DNA of 12,327 nt from NCBI GenBank assembly GCA_964591565.1, contig CAZQEC010000030.1, forward strand, positions 1 to 12,327. The letters run 5' to 3'. A program made the position numbers and the translations under genes. Positions 1 to 5,538 of this stretch are shown piece after piece (the stretch's first letter is position 1; each line of letters opens with the position of its first letter). This DNA is from CAZQEC01 sp964591565. GTDB taxonomy: Bacteria; Patescibacteriota; UBA1384; CAJBMM01. The notes beneath the pieces were generated by a model. The model was not told the origin of the DNA. It did no database searches and saw nothing but the letters and a program-made list of their open reading frames with translations.

Positions 1-412
1 CTGAGGCGATGACATGGGTGCTTGGCAGGTACTTTGCCAACGTCACTGCAATGCACCCAGACCCAGTACCAACGTCAATAATTGTTGATGGTTTCTTTCT
101 ATCGATATTCGCCAACACCCAATCAACCAGCTGCTCGGTTTCGGGGCGGGGAATGAGGACGTTTTTGTCAACGAAAAGATCCATTCCGTTGAAAAGTGTC
201 TGTTCAAGCACATATTGGATTGGTTCGCCTTTAATGAGGCGTTTTTTGTAATCATCCAGAGTTTTTAATTGCGCAGGAGTGATATCAACATCATTATGCG
301 ATAAGACGTACGCAAATTGATCCGCCTGATTAATTATTAACGCGCTTCCCAGGCATTTTATGGCCAATTTTTGATCTAGACCAGCTGTTTTAAGCCATTT
401 TGCAATTGTCAT
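1..412 (-). CDS. prmC: PrmC (HemK), release-factor glutamine methyltransferase, 3' part missing
   Basis: PrmC N5-methylates the glutamine of the GGQ motif in peptide release factors, using S-adenosylmethionine, in the cytoplasm. The first 137 codons are visible before the window edge. They show the N-terminal helical substrate-binding domain, then GEPIQY (family GxPxQY), then LIPRPETE, then the SAM-binding motif I DVGTGSGCIAVTLA. The catalytic NPPY motif would lie beyond the edge. The ATG at 412 directly abuts the prfA stop (TAA then ATG, no gap), so translation is probably coupled to prfA, which encodes its substrate. Family assignment is secure. The truncation comes from the window, with no sign of a broken gene. 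Confidence 0.95.
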   Translation of the reverse strand, partial: MTIAKWLKTAGLDQKLAIKCLGSALIINQADQFAYVLSHNDVDITPAQLKTLDDYKKRLIKGEPIQYVLEQTLFNGMDLFVDKNVLIPRPETEQLVDWVLANIDRKKPSTIIDVGTGSGCIAVTLAKYLPSTHVIAS

Positions 413-1498
413 TTAGGATTTCGATTTGAGCAGTTCAAGCTTGGTGGCGCGGTCGGCACTTATTAGTGCATCTGAAATTTGACTAAATTCGCCATTCAAA
501 ATGTTTGGGATATTGTGCCACGAAAGATTTACCCGATGATCGGTCACGCGATCTTGCGGGAAATTATAAGTGCGAATTTTTTCACTGCGGTCACCAGTGC
601 CAATTTGCGATCGGCGTAAATCGCCCCGACTTCGAGCGTTTTTTTCTTCTTCCAAAACCAGCAGACGTGATCGTAGTACCTTCATGGCTTTATCACGATT
701 TTTCAGTTGTGATTTTTCGTCTTGACAAGTGACTACCAACCCGCTTGGCAGGTGAGTAATGCGTACGGCGGAGTCGGTGGTGTTAACGCTTTGACCGCCG
801 TGCCCAGTAGAGCGATAAACATCCACGCGCAGATCGTTTTGGTTAATAATCACTTCAGACTCTTCTGCCTCTGGCAAAACCGCTACAGTGGCGGTTGAGG
901 TGTGAATGCGTCCCGACTTTTCGGTCTCTGGCACTCTTTGCACTCGATGCACGCCACTTTCGTATTTCAGTTTGGCGTAAGCGTCGCGCCCACGAATTTG
1001 GCAGGTTAAATCTTTAACACCGCCCAAAGTGGATAAATTGGCATCTATGGTTTCAACGGTCCAGCCAACATTTTCGGCAAAACGGCAATACATTTTGTAT
1101 AATTCACTGGCAAACAGTTCGGCTTCATCGCCACCCGCGCCAGCTCTAATTTCGACGATGACGTTGCCAGAATCATGTGGATCTTGAGGTAAAATATCAT
1201 TCAATATCTTGCTTTGGAGTTCGCAAGACCGATCGGTCAGGTTTTTGATCTCAACTTCCGCCATTTGACGCAAATCTGCATCATTAGCCAAAATCATCTC
1301 ATTTGCATCATCAATTTGCCGTAAAGTATCTTGATATTGATGATATATATCGGCGACGTTTTGCAGGGTTCTTATTTCCGAACCTAGTGAGGCCACTTTA
1401 CTTTGATCGTTGTTTTGCATCGCCAAACCCATTTCGGCTTCGCATAGCTTAAGTCGACTGAGCATTGGAGCCACTAATTCATGCAGTGAATCTTGCAT
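413..1498 (-). CDS. prfA: Peptide chain release factor 1
   Basis: RF1 recognises UAA and UAG in the ribosomal A site and triggers release of the peptide. The 361-residue product is the normal RF1 length. It shows GAGGDEA (about 120-126), the codon-recognition tripeptide in P-x-T form (P190-E-T192, where RF2 would have SPF), and the catalytic GGQ at 234-236 inside TGHGGQSVNTTDSAVR. The C-terminal part carries the usual SQIGTGDRSEKIRTYNFPQ-type stretch. It lies 15 nt after rpmE and abuts prmC, the classic rpmE-prfA-prmC order. No Shine-Dalgarno is visible before the ATG, so initiation may depend on coupling or on an A/T-rich leader. Confidence 0.98.
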   Translation of the reverse strand: MQDSLHELVAPMLSRLKLCEAEMGLAMQNNDQSKVASLGSEIRTLQNVADIYHQYQDTLRQIDDANEMILANDADLRQMAEVEIKNLTDRSCELQSKILNDILPQDPHDSGNVIVEIRAGAGGDEAELFASELYKMYCRFAENVGWTVETIDANLSTLGGVKDLTCQIRGRDAYAKLKYESGVHRVQRVPETEKSGRIHTSTATVAVLPEAEESEVIINQNDLRVDVYRSTGHGGQSVNTTDSAVRITHLPSGLVVTCQDEKSQLKNRDKAMKVLRSRLLVLEEEKNARSRGDLRRSQIGTGDRSEKIRTYNFPQDRVTDHRVNLSWHNIPNILNGEFSQISDALISADRATKLELLKSKS

Positions 1499-1513
1499 AA
1501 TAAAATTATTTAG

Positions 1514-1807
1514 TTAGGTCGCGCTTTCAACAATTTCTGAATTTTCGTCTTTTACTTCAATTGTTTCGGCAGTGACGAGTGGAGCATCAGATTTCACATT
1601 TTTGAGTTCGGCCGCTTTAACGCGCGCCTTAAAGCGGTCAATGCGCCCAGCGGTGTCAATAAACTTTTGTTTGCCGGTGTAAAATGGATGGCAGTTGCTA
1701 CAAATTTCCACTTTAATTTCGGGCATAGTGGAGCCAACCACAAAAGAGTTACCGCAGGCGCAGGTAACTTTGGCTTGGAAGTACTCGGGGTGTATATTCG
1801 GTTTCAT
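1514..1807 (-). CDS. rpmE: 50S ribosomal protein L31, zinc-binding form, with acidic C-terminal tail
   Basis: L31 is a surface protein of the large subunit that bridges to the 30S head. The start MKPNIHPEY is typical. The zinc-binding set is complete: C16-x-C18 and C36-x-x-C39, followed by HPFYTGKQKFIDTAGRIDRF. At 97 residues it is longer than the usual 65-90; the extra part is an acidic, low-complexity tail from about residue 70. It is first in the rpmE-prfA-prmC unit. No Shine-Dalgarno precedes the ATG. A promoter whose -10 box lies 6 nt from the start codon suggests a leaderless mRNA. Confidence 0.96.
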   Translation of the reverse strand: MKPNIHPEYFQAKVTCACGNSFVVGSTMPEIKVEICSNCHPFYTGKQKFIDTAGRIDRFKARVKAAELKNVKSDAPLVTAETIEVKDENSEIVESAT

Positions 1808-1813
1808 GAGGTA

Positions 1814-1842
1814 ACTTTAACATATTCGAGGGGATAAGACAA
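1814..1842 (-). promoter_or_regulatory. Predicted sigma-70 type promoter of rpmE, leaderless
   Basis: Reading the minus strand there is TTGTCT (1842-1837), a 17-nt spacer, and TAAAGT (1819-1814). Six bases then lead to the ATG at 1807. The expected transcription start falls at or next to the A of the ATG. The same TAAAGT -10 with a 17-nt spacer occurs at the yerC-like gene. Boxes match the consensus 4/6 and 4/6, so this is a prediction from sequence only. Confidence 0.5.
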
Positions 1843-1912
1843 GGGGATCACCTATAATAGAACTGGTTTAGAGTACATTAATAATTGAATGATTAACTAC
1901 GCACTCACAGAC

Positions 1913-2032
1913 ATGTCAAAAATGTCGAAGGTGTATAGCTACTTCCACCCCCGAGGTGGAGGAATTTGCGAGGTGGAGGAATTTGCAGAATTCCATCAGT
2001 GCAAAAATCGTGCTCAACAGCGTAAAGCGTAA
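1913..2032 (+). CDS. Possible 39-residue small protein, unrecognised
   Basis: An ATG at 1913 opens 39 codons ending in TAA at 2030-2032. The product begins MSKMSKVYSYFHPRGGG and ends HQCKNRAQQRKA. It is basic at its C-terminus and carries H12, C19, H28 and C30, which could bind a metal, though the spacing matches no family I know. A TATAAT lies at 1853-1858 upstream, without a good -35. A strong hairpin starts 15 nt after the stop. Against it: no ribosome-binding site, and a 17-bp tandem duplication inside the frame is read in two different phases. Real coding is uncertain. Confidence 0.22.
   Translation: MSKMSKVYSYFHPRGGGICEVEEFAEFHQCKNRAQQRKA
1944..1985. repeat. Two-copy 17-bp tandem repeat with a small hairpin
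   Basis: The unit CGAGGTGGAGGAATTTG occurs exactly twice in tandem (1952-1968 and 1969-1985). The first copy also forms a 6-bp hairpin with the preceding TCCACC (1944-1949 with 1955-1960, loop of 5). This lies in the 1808-2101 stretch, which otherwise holds the rpmE promoter, a doubtful small ORF and the hisG terminator. The repeat looks like a local slippage duplication. Confidence 0.7.
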
Positions 2033-2040
2033 GTCGTGTA

Positions 2041-2076
2041 CAAATAAACAGCTCTTGAGATCAACTCAAGAGCTGT
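2041..2076 (-). terminator. Intrinsic terminator of the hisG-like gene
   Basis: A perfect 12-bp stem (2048-2059 with 2065-2076, arms ACAGCTCTTGAG and its complement) encloses a 5-nt loop. On the minus strand the stem is followed by TTTATTTG-type sequence, about 25 nt past the hisG stop. The plus-strand side has only a weak T-run, so the main direction is minus, although the hairpin could also stop plus-strand transcripts from the doubtful small ORF. Confidence 0.75.
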
Positions 2077-2101
2077 AGTTGTTAATAACTCAGCAAAAAC
2101 T

Positions 2102-2804
2102 CTAATAGTCCTTTGCCTCGTAGTCGGTTGCTCCTATGGCAATGCGATTCACTAGCCGCTTAATGTTACGCCTGCGCAGATCATTGCTATATGCTGTGGG
2201 ATGAGCAACTATGACCATTGCGGATTCGAATAATATTTCGATCACGCGCAGACCGTTACTGCGAAGCGAAATACCTGTTTCTGTCACATCGACAATAGCT
2301 GAAGCGCCGAAGCTAACTTTCTGTTCAGTGTTACCAAAAGACTGCTGGAGGCAAATATCATCCCGCAGACGATGAGCTAGGTATCTTTGTGTCAGTCTCA
2401 TATACTCTGTGGCAATCGTACATCCGACAGGTAGATCACACACAGAACTGTAAGGGCTCGATTCGGCCACAGCGAGCACGATTCTGATCGGTTTGTTGCT
2501 CGCTCTGCCACAAGGGATTTCATACAGCGACGTCAGTGGAATTCCCCAATTTGCTACCCAGTCCGCACCAGTAATGCCAACTTCAAACCAACCGTTGTCA
2601 ATGAGCTGAGGAATTTCCTCAACTACATGGAAAGAGGAACCTGAAAGCTCTACCAACAAAATCAATCCATTCAGCGTTCGAAACTGTACCAATCTTGGTT
2701 CGGACGTTATCAAAAAGCACTGGCAAACCAGCTTGCTCAAACCACCCAAGCACTTTTGACTGCATTGATCCATCTGGCAGGACGATCCTAATACCGCTAC
2801 CCAT
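2102..2804 (-). pseudogene. hisG: ATP phosphoribosyltransferase (HisG), short form, split by a frameshift
   Basis: HisG joins ATP and PRPP in the first step of histidine synthesis. The 5' frame starts at the ATG at 2804, preceded by AAGGAGG (2816-2822), and reads MGSGIRIVLPDGSMQSK, the expected HisG N-terminus. It hits a stop near 2619. The rest of the family sequence continues in another frame: EEIPQLIDNG, GITGADWV, and the PRPP-binding loop DVTETGISLRSNGL, ending at 2102. The total of 703 nt is 3x234+1, consistent with one extra base (or two missing), placed by homology between about 2635 and 2680. Repaired, it would be about 234 residues, the short HisG class that normally needs HisZ. No other his gene is present. 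It could be a decayed gene or a single-read assembly error. Confidence 0.8.
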
Positions 2805-2860
2805 GTTACTTACAACCTCCTTTTTAAGGTGCACAAACTGTCGTGATTACAACATCACAA

Positions 2861-2886
2861 AAGCCCCTCTCGTTTGAGAGGGGCTT
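2861..2886 (-). terminator. Intrinsic terminator or attenuator between yerC-like gene and hisG
   Basis: An 11-bp perfect stem (2861-2871 with 2876-2886, arms AAGCCCCTCTC and complement) has a 4-nt loop. On the minus strand it is followed by TTTT then GTGATG. It lies 27 nt past the regulator stop and 57 nt before the hisG start. I see no convincing promoter for hisG between it and the start codon, so it may act as a partial terminator that limits hisG transcription. A weak dyad GTGAT/ATCAC follows at 2843-2858. Confidence 0.75.
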
Positions 2887-2913
2887 AACTTGATTCCAAA
2901 TAATCAGATCAAA

Positions 2914-3246
2914 TTATGACTCTCCTAAACGAGACGCAGAATGATTAGTATGATGAACCAATTTTGAGAGCATAAGTTTGTAGCCGCTCATGCCATTATT
3001 GAGCCATTTGGCAATCCGGGCGATCGTAGTGGAGCTCATGCCAGTTTGCTTTGTGATCTCGCTATACGAAAAACCGTCGCTTAACATTCGAGCAACCTTC
3101 CATCGGCTACCGAATTCGATCAACTCTGGTTCGGTCATTAGATCGCGCATGAACCGTTTCGCCTCATCTACCGTTTCCAATTGCAAAACGGCTTGCAAAA
3201 GCTGTTCGACTTCGGTGTTATTCAATACATTATTTACTTTACTCAT
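2914..3246 (-). CDS. yerC: YerC/YecD-type TrpR-family transcriptional regulator
   Basis: A 110-residue DNA-binding protein of the TrpR-like superfamily. The core matches the YerC layout: an N-terminal helical part (VEQLLQAVLQLETVDEAKRFMRDLMT), then TEPELIEFGSRWKVARML (31-54) and the helix-turn-helix FSYSEITKQTGMSSTTIARI (about 59-78), then a WLNNG segment. The frame is open further upstream to 3309, but the start at 3246 (MSKVNN) fits the family length and the promoter position. YerC-type proteins have been proposed as histidine-pathway repressors (HisR) in Gram-positive bacteria; the adjacent hisG fits that role. Here the ligand and targets are inferred only. No Shine-Dalgarno; a leaderless mRNA is likely. 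Confidence 0.88.
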   Translation of the reverse strand: MSKVNNVLNNTEVEQLLQAVLQLETVDEAKRFMRDLMTEPELIEFGSRWKVARMLSDGFSYSEITKQTGMSSTTIARIAKWLNNGMSGYKLMLSKLVHHTNHSASRLGES

Positions 3247-3248
3247 AT

Positions 3249-3272
3249 AAAGTACTTTAGCAAAGTAAAGTA
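3249..3272. promoter_or_regulatory. Candidate autoregulatory operator of the yerC-like gene
   Basis: A cluster of AAAGTA/TACTTT half-sites covers the promoter. There is a perfect 10-bp palindrome AAAGTACTTT (3249-3258), an inverted repeat TACTTT-agc-AAAGTA (3253-3258 and 3262-3267), and a third AAAGTA overlapping by one base (3267-3272). The cluster overlaps the -10 box and half the spacer, so binding would block polymerase. TrpR-family proteins bind palindromes as dimers. Binding by this gene's own product is inference. Confidence 0.5.
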
Positions 3273-3282
3273 TGGTTGTCAA
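3254..3282 (-). promoter_or_regulatory. Predicted promoter of the yerC-like gene, leaderless
   Basis: Minus strand: a perfect -35 TTGACA (3282-3277), a 17-nt spacer, and a -10 TAAAGT (3259-3254, 4/6). Seven bases separate the -10 from the ATG at 3246, so the expected start of transcription is at or within about one base of the start codon. Confidence 0.65.
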
Positions 3283-3404
3283 TAGGGTGCCCTGAGGTTC
3301 TTGTATCAAATCCAGTTTTATGGTACAAGTATATAGTCGCTAGTAAGCTCATTAGTGCTCGCTAACGCTCTGCACAATAGAGTCAGTTTAAATAAATCTA
3401 CCGC

Positions 3405-3427
3405 TATTATCCACATCTTTTAAGGAG
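3405..3427 (+). promoter_or_regulatory. rpsB -10 candidate and Shine-Dalgarno
   Basis: TATTAT (3405-3410) could serve as a -10, but no good -35 lies 16-18 nt upstream. AAGGAG (3422-3427) lies 4 nt before the rpsB ATG and decides that start. The rest of the 3283-3404 spacer has imperfect repeats of AGCTC/GCTC words and nothing else I can identify. Confidence 0.45.
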
Positions 3428-3431
3428 TTTA

Positions 3432-4178
3432 ATGCAACCAACGCCTACTTTACGCGAATTGCTCAACAACGGAGTTCACTTTGGCCACGTCACCGCTCGG
3501 TGGAACCCCAAAATGAAGCCGTATATTTTCGCGTCACGCGACAAAGTGCATTTAATCAATTTGGAGCAAACTAAGGAGAAATTAGAAGAGGCGTTGCAGT
3601 TTATTAATACGACCGTTCAACATGGTGGAAATCTACTATTTGTTGGCACTAAAATGCACGCCAAGGATATTGTAAAGTCGGCAGCCGAAAATTGTGGTAT
3701 GCCACATTTGACCGAGCGTTGGCTGGGCGGGACTCTGACCAATTTCAACGTAGTGCGCAATAACGTTAAAACGCTCGAACAAATTGAGGCCGATGAAACG
3801 GCTGGAAATTTTGAGCATTTGACCAAAAACGAACGCTTAAAAATTGAAGAAAAGAAACGCAAACTAAATTTGGTACTAAATGGCATTCGCAATTTAGTCA
3901 AACTACCTAGCGCACTAATCGTTGTTGATAGTAATCATGAACAAATTGCTGTTAATGAAGCGCGCGCGCTTAACATTCCAGTGGTGGCTATTGTGGATAC
4001 AAACGCTGATCCAAGCCAAATTGATTATCCAATACCAGCCAATGATGACGCGTCAAAATCACTCAATTTATTACTTAATTTAATTTCAAGCTCAATTAAA
4101 GAAGCCAGCGCTAGTCGTCCAGCTGAAACTGTAGAAAAAATATCAGCCGAAAAAGAGGCCGGAGAGGAGCAGGCATAG
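3432..4178 (+). CDS. rpsB: 30S ribosomal protein S2
   Basis: S2 binds the 30S head-body junction late in assembly and is needed for S1 docking where S1 exists. At 248 residues it has the usual length. Diagnostic stretches are LRELLNNGVHFGHVTARWNPKMKPYI near the N-terminus, RWLGGTLTNF in the middle, and IVVDSNHEQIAVNEA followed by PVVAIVDTNADP in the C-terminal half. A charged, Glu-rich tail ends the protein. The start is fixed by AAGGAG 4 nt upstream. The TAG stop shares its G with the GTG start of tsf, so the two are translationally coupled. Confidence 0.98.
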   Translation: MQPTPTLRELLNNGVHFGHVTARWNPKMKPYIFASRDKVHLINLEQTKEKLEEALQFINTTVQHGGNLLFVGTKMHAKDIVKSAAENCGMPHLTERWLGGTLTNFNVVRNNVKTLEQIEADETAGNFEHLTKNERLKIEEKKRKLNLVLNGIRNLVKLPSALIVVDSNHEQIAVNEARALNIPVVAIVDTNADPSQIDYPIPANDDASKSLNLLLNLISSSIKEASASRPAETVEKISAEKEAGEEQA

Positions 4179-4627
4179 TGTCTGATTTAGATAAAATTCA
4201 AGCCCTCCGCGCCAAAACTGGGCTCGGGGTTTTGGACTTAAAAAAGGCCTTACAAGACGCTGGTGGTGATGAAACTAAAGCGTTAGAGTCATTGCAAGCG
4301 CGCGGTGTCAGCATTGCCGAAAAACGTTCGGGACGAGCAACTAGTCAAGGCGTGGTGGCGGCTTACACACATAGTGGGCGCATTGGCACATTGATTGAGC
4401 TTAAATGCGAGACCGATTTTGTGGCAAAAACCGATGATTTTAAAGATTTAGCCAAAGATTTAGCCATGCAGGTCGCTTCAATGAACCCAAATGACGTTAA
4501 GGAGCTTTTGGAACAAGAATTCATTAAAGACTCTAGCAAAACCATTAGTACGCTCATCACCGAAGTAATTGCCAAAACTGGTGAGAATATCCAAATCGGA
4601 CAGTTCTCACGCATCGAGCTGGAGTAG
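4178..4627 (+). CDS. tsf: Elongation factor Ts, short form
   Basis: EF-Ts exchanges GDP for GTP on EF-Tu. The N-terminal UBA-like domain is intact (IQALRAKTGLGVLDLKKAL, residues 7-25), and the EF-Tu-contacting TDFV motif stands at 79-82 in CETDFVAK. At 149 residues it is about half of the E. coli protein: the second core subdomain and coiled coil are absent, as in other short EF-Ts such as in Thermus and many CPR genomes. Start is GTG in the overlap TAGTG with rpsB; GGAG upstream in the end of rpsB serves as ribosome-binding site. pyrH, the usual next gene, is missing here. Confidence 0.96.
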   Translation: MSDLDKIQALRAKTGLGVLDLKKALQDAGGDETKALESLQARGVSIAEKRSGRATSQGVVAAYTHSGRIGTLIELKCETDFVAKTDDFKDLAKDLAMQVASMNPNDVKELLEQEFIKDSSKTISTLITEVIAKTGENIQIGQFSRIELE

Positions 4628-4629
4628 CG

Positions 4630-4790
4630 GAGGACAGAAAACGGAAAACAGAGGACAGACTTTTTCTTTCTACGAACTACGAACTACTCACTACGAACTT
4701 ATTCCTACCTGCTACTTGCTACTTGCTAACTATAGTGCCTAGGATGTAATCCGTAGCACTAAGCACTACGGACTTTGTCCTAAGTGCTAT
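4630..4790. repeat. Degenerate 7-nt repeat array A, between tsf and lepB
   Basis: From 3 nt after the tsf stop to the lepB -10 box, the sequence can be cut into 23 consecutive 7-mers with no register change. Exact or near repeats stand at multiples of 7: GAGGACA (4630, 4651), GAAAACG/GAAAACA (4637, 4644), ACGAACT (4672, 4679, 4693), ACTCACT (4686), ACCTGCT (4707), ACTTGCT (4714, 4721), GCACTAA/GCACTAC (4756, 4763). The unit drifts along the array while the phase holds. An imperfect hairpin (4762-4788) closes it. The array fills the whole intergenic gap. Confidence 0.85.
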
Positions 4791-4793
4791 AAT
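4785..4793 (+). promoter_or_regulatory. Extended -10 promoter of lepB, nearly leaderless
   Basis: TGCTATAAT carries a perfect TATAAT (4788-4793) and the extended TGn element. No -35 match is seen 17 nt upstream, which fits an extended -10 promoter. The start codon is 9 nt past the box, so the predicted leader is only about 1-2 nt. No Shine-Dalgarno is visible. The box overlaps the last unit of repeat array A. Confidence 0.6.
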
Positions 4794-4801
4794 AAGAAGC
4801 A

Positions 4802-5323
4802 ATGATCTCATTTGAAAAATTTGTCAGGTCGGCTACTTGGATAATGTGGCTCGGACGCGGTGTATTTATGGCCGTACTGATTGTGTTGTTGCTGATGCGA
4901 ACCGTGGTGACGGTGATACGCATTGATGGTCATAGTATGGACCCCACGTTGCGCAGTGGTCAGTGGGCTCTGGTAGATTTGATCTCAAGACGGTTTCAAT
5001 TTCAGGGATGGCAGTATGGCGATGTGGTAATTTTACGTTTTCCGGGTGACCCTTTGCGTAGTTTATATGTCAAACGTGTTATTGGCTTACCCGGTGACAT
5101 TTTATTAATTGAAAATGGGCGAGTGAAGCGTAACAACGTATTAGTCGTTGAAAGTTATGTTTTAGACGGGCAACGCACAGAAAACGGTGTGGTGGCTTTG
5201 CCGACAATTGTACCACCGAAATCTTACATTGTGCTGGGGGATAATCGTCAAATTAGCAACGATTCACGTTTTTTTGGAGTTGTGCCCGAGGCAAATTTGG
5301 TGGGGAAGGTGATGTTTTATTAG
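4802..5323 (+). CDS. lepB: Signal peptidase I
   Basis: This membrane protease removes signal peptides from exported proteins using a Ser-Lys dyad. The 173-residue protein has one N-terminal membrane anchor (about 15-38), then the catalytic serine in GHSMDPTL (S45), the general-base lysine in YVKRVIGLPGD (K91), and the conserved C-terminal box GDNRQISNDSRFFG (about 149-162). It is complete and compact, as in Gram-positive-type SipS enzymes. It stands alone between two 7-nt arrays, in the place where pyrH is usually found. The DUF2207-like protein next door has a signal peptide and is a possible client, but that link is generic. Confidence 0.95.
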   Translation: MISFEKFVRSATWIMWLGRGVFMAVLIVLLLMRTVVTVIRIDGHSMDPTLRSGQWALVDLISRRFQFQGWQYGDVVILRFPGDPLRSLYVKRVIGLPGDILLIENGRVKRNNVLVVESYVLDGQRTENGVVALPTIVPPKSYIVLGDNRQISNDSRFFGVVPEANLVGKVMFY

Positions 5324-5324
5324 T

Positions 5325-5450
5325 CAGAAGACAGAGGACGGATGACAGATGACAGAGAATAGAGAGAGTTGGTAGTTCGTAGTGAGTAGTTCGTAGTTAA
5401 GAATTGATGAATGATAATTCATTGAAAATTGAAAACTGAAAATTGAAAAT
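5325..5450. repeat. Degenerate 7-nt repeat array B, after lepB
   Basis: Starting 2 nt after the lepB stop, 18 consecutive 7-mers keep one register: CAGAAGA, CAGAGGA, CGGATGA, CAGATGA, CAGAGAA, then AGTTGGT, AGTTCGT (5374 and 5388), AGTGAGT, AGTTAAG, then AATTGAT, GAATGAT, AATTCAT, then TGAAAAT/TGAAAAC (5423, 5430, 5437, 5444). AGTTCGT is the reverse complement of ACGAACT of array A, so the two arrays are related in part, in opposite orientation. The following 5451-5538 holds only a small dyad, CAAATC-gca-GATTTG (5505-5519), and no T-run. Confidence 0.85.
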
Positions 5451-5538
5451 TGCTTCCAATATTATGATTTATCCATTATGGTTGCGACATATTAGGAGCA
5501 ACTACAAATCGCAGATTTGATGCATTCTCAATTTCTTT

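Noticed and set aside
505..732. 75-residue frame on the plus strand within prfA
   Set aside because: Antisense shadow of a certain gene, with no start signal and no recognisable motif.
2630..2690. Programmed ribosomal frameshift in hisG
   Set aside because: I see no slippery heptamer, stop-codon-plus-slip context or stimulatory hairpin at the junction, and HisG is not known to use recoding.
2619..2834. Two separate genes at the hisG locus
   Set aside because: The two frames carry consecutive parts of one HisG protein and only the upstream one has a ribosome-binding site, so one frameshifted gene is the simpler reading.
3310..3431. tRNA or riboswitch upstream of rpsB
   Set aside because: Short imperfect repeats are present but no cloverleaf, T-loop or known aptamer pattern could be drawn.
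4630..5450. CRISPR array around lepB
   Set aside because: Repeats are 7 nt, degenerate and contiguous with no spacers of constant length; no cas genes are nearby.
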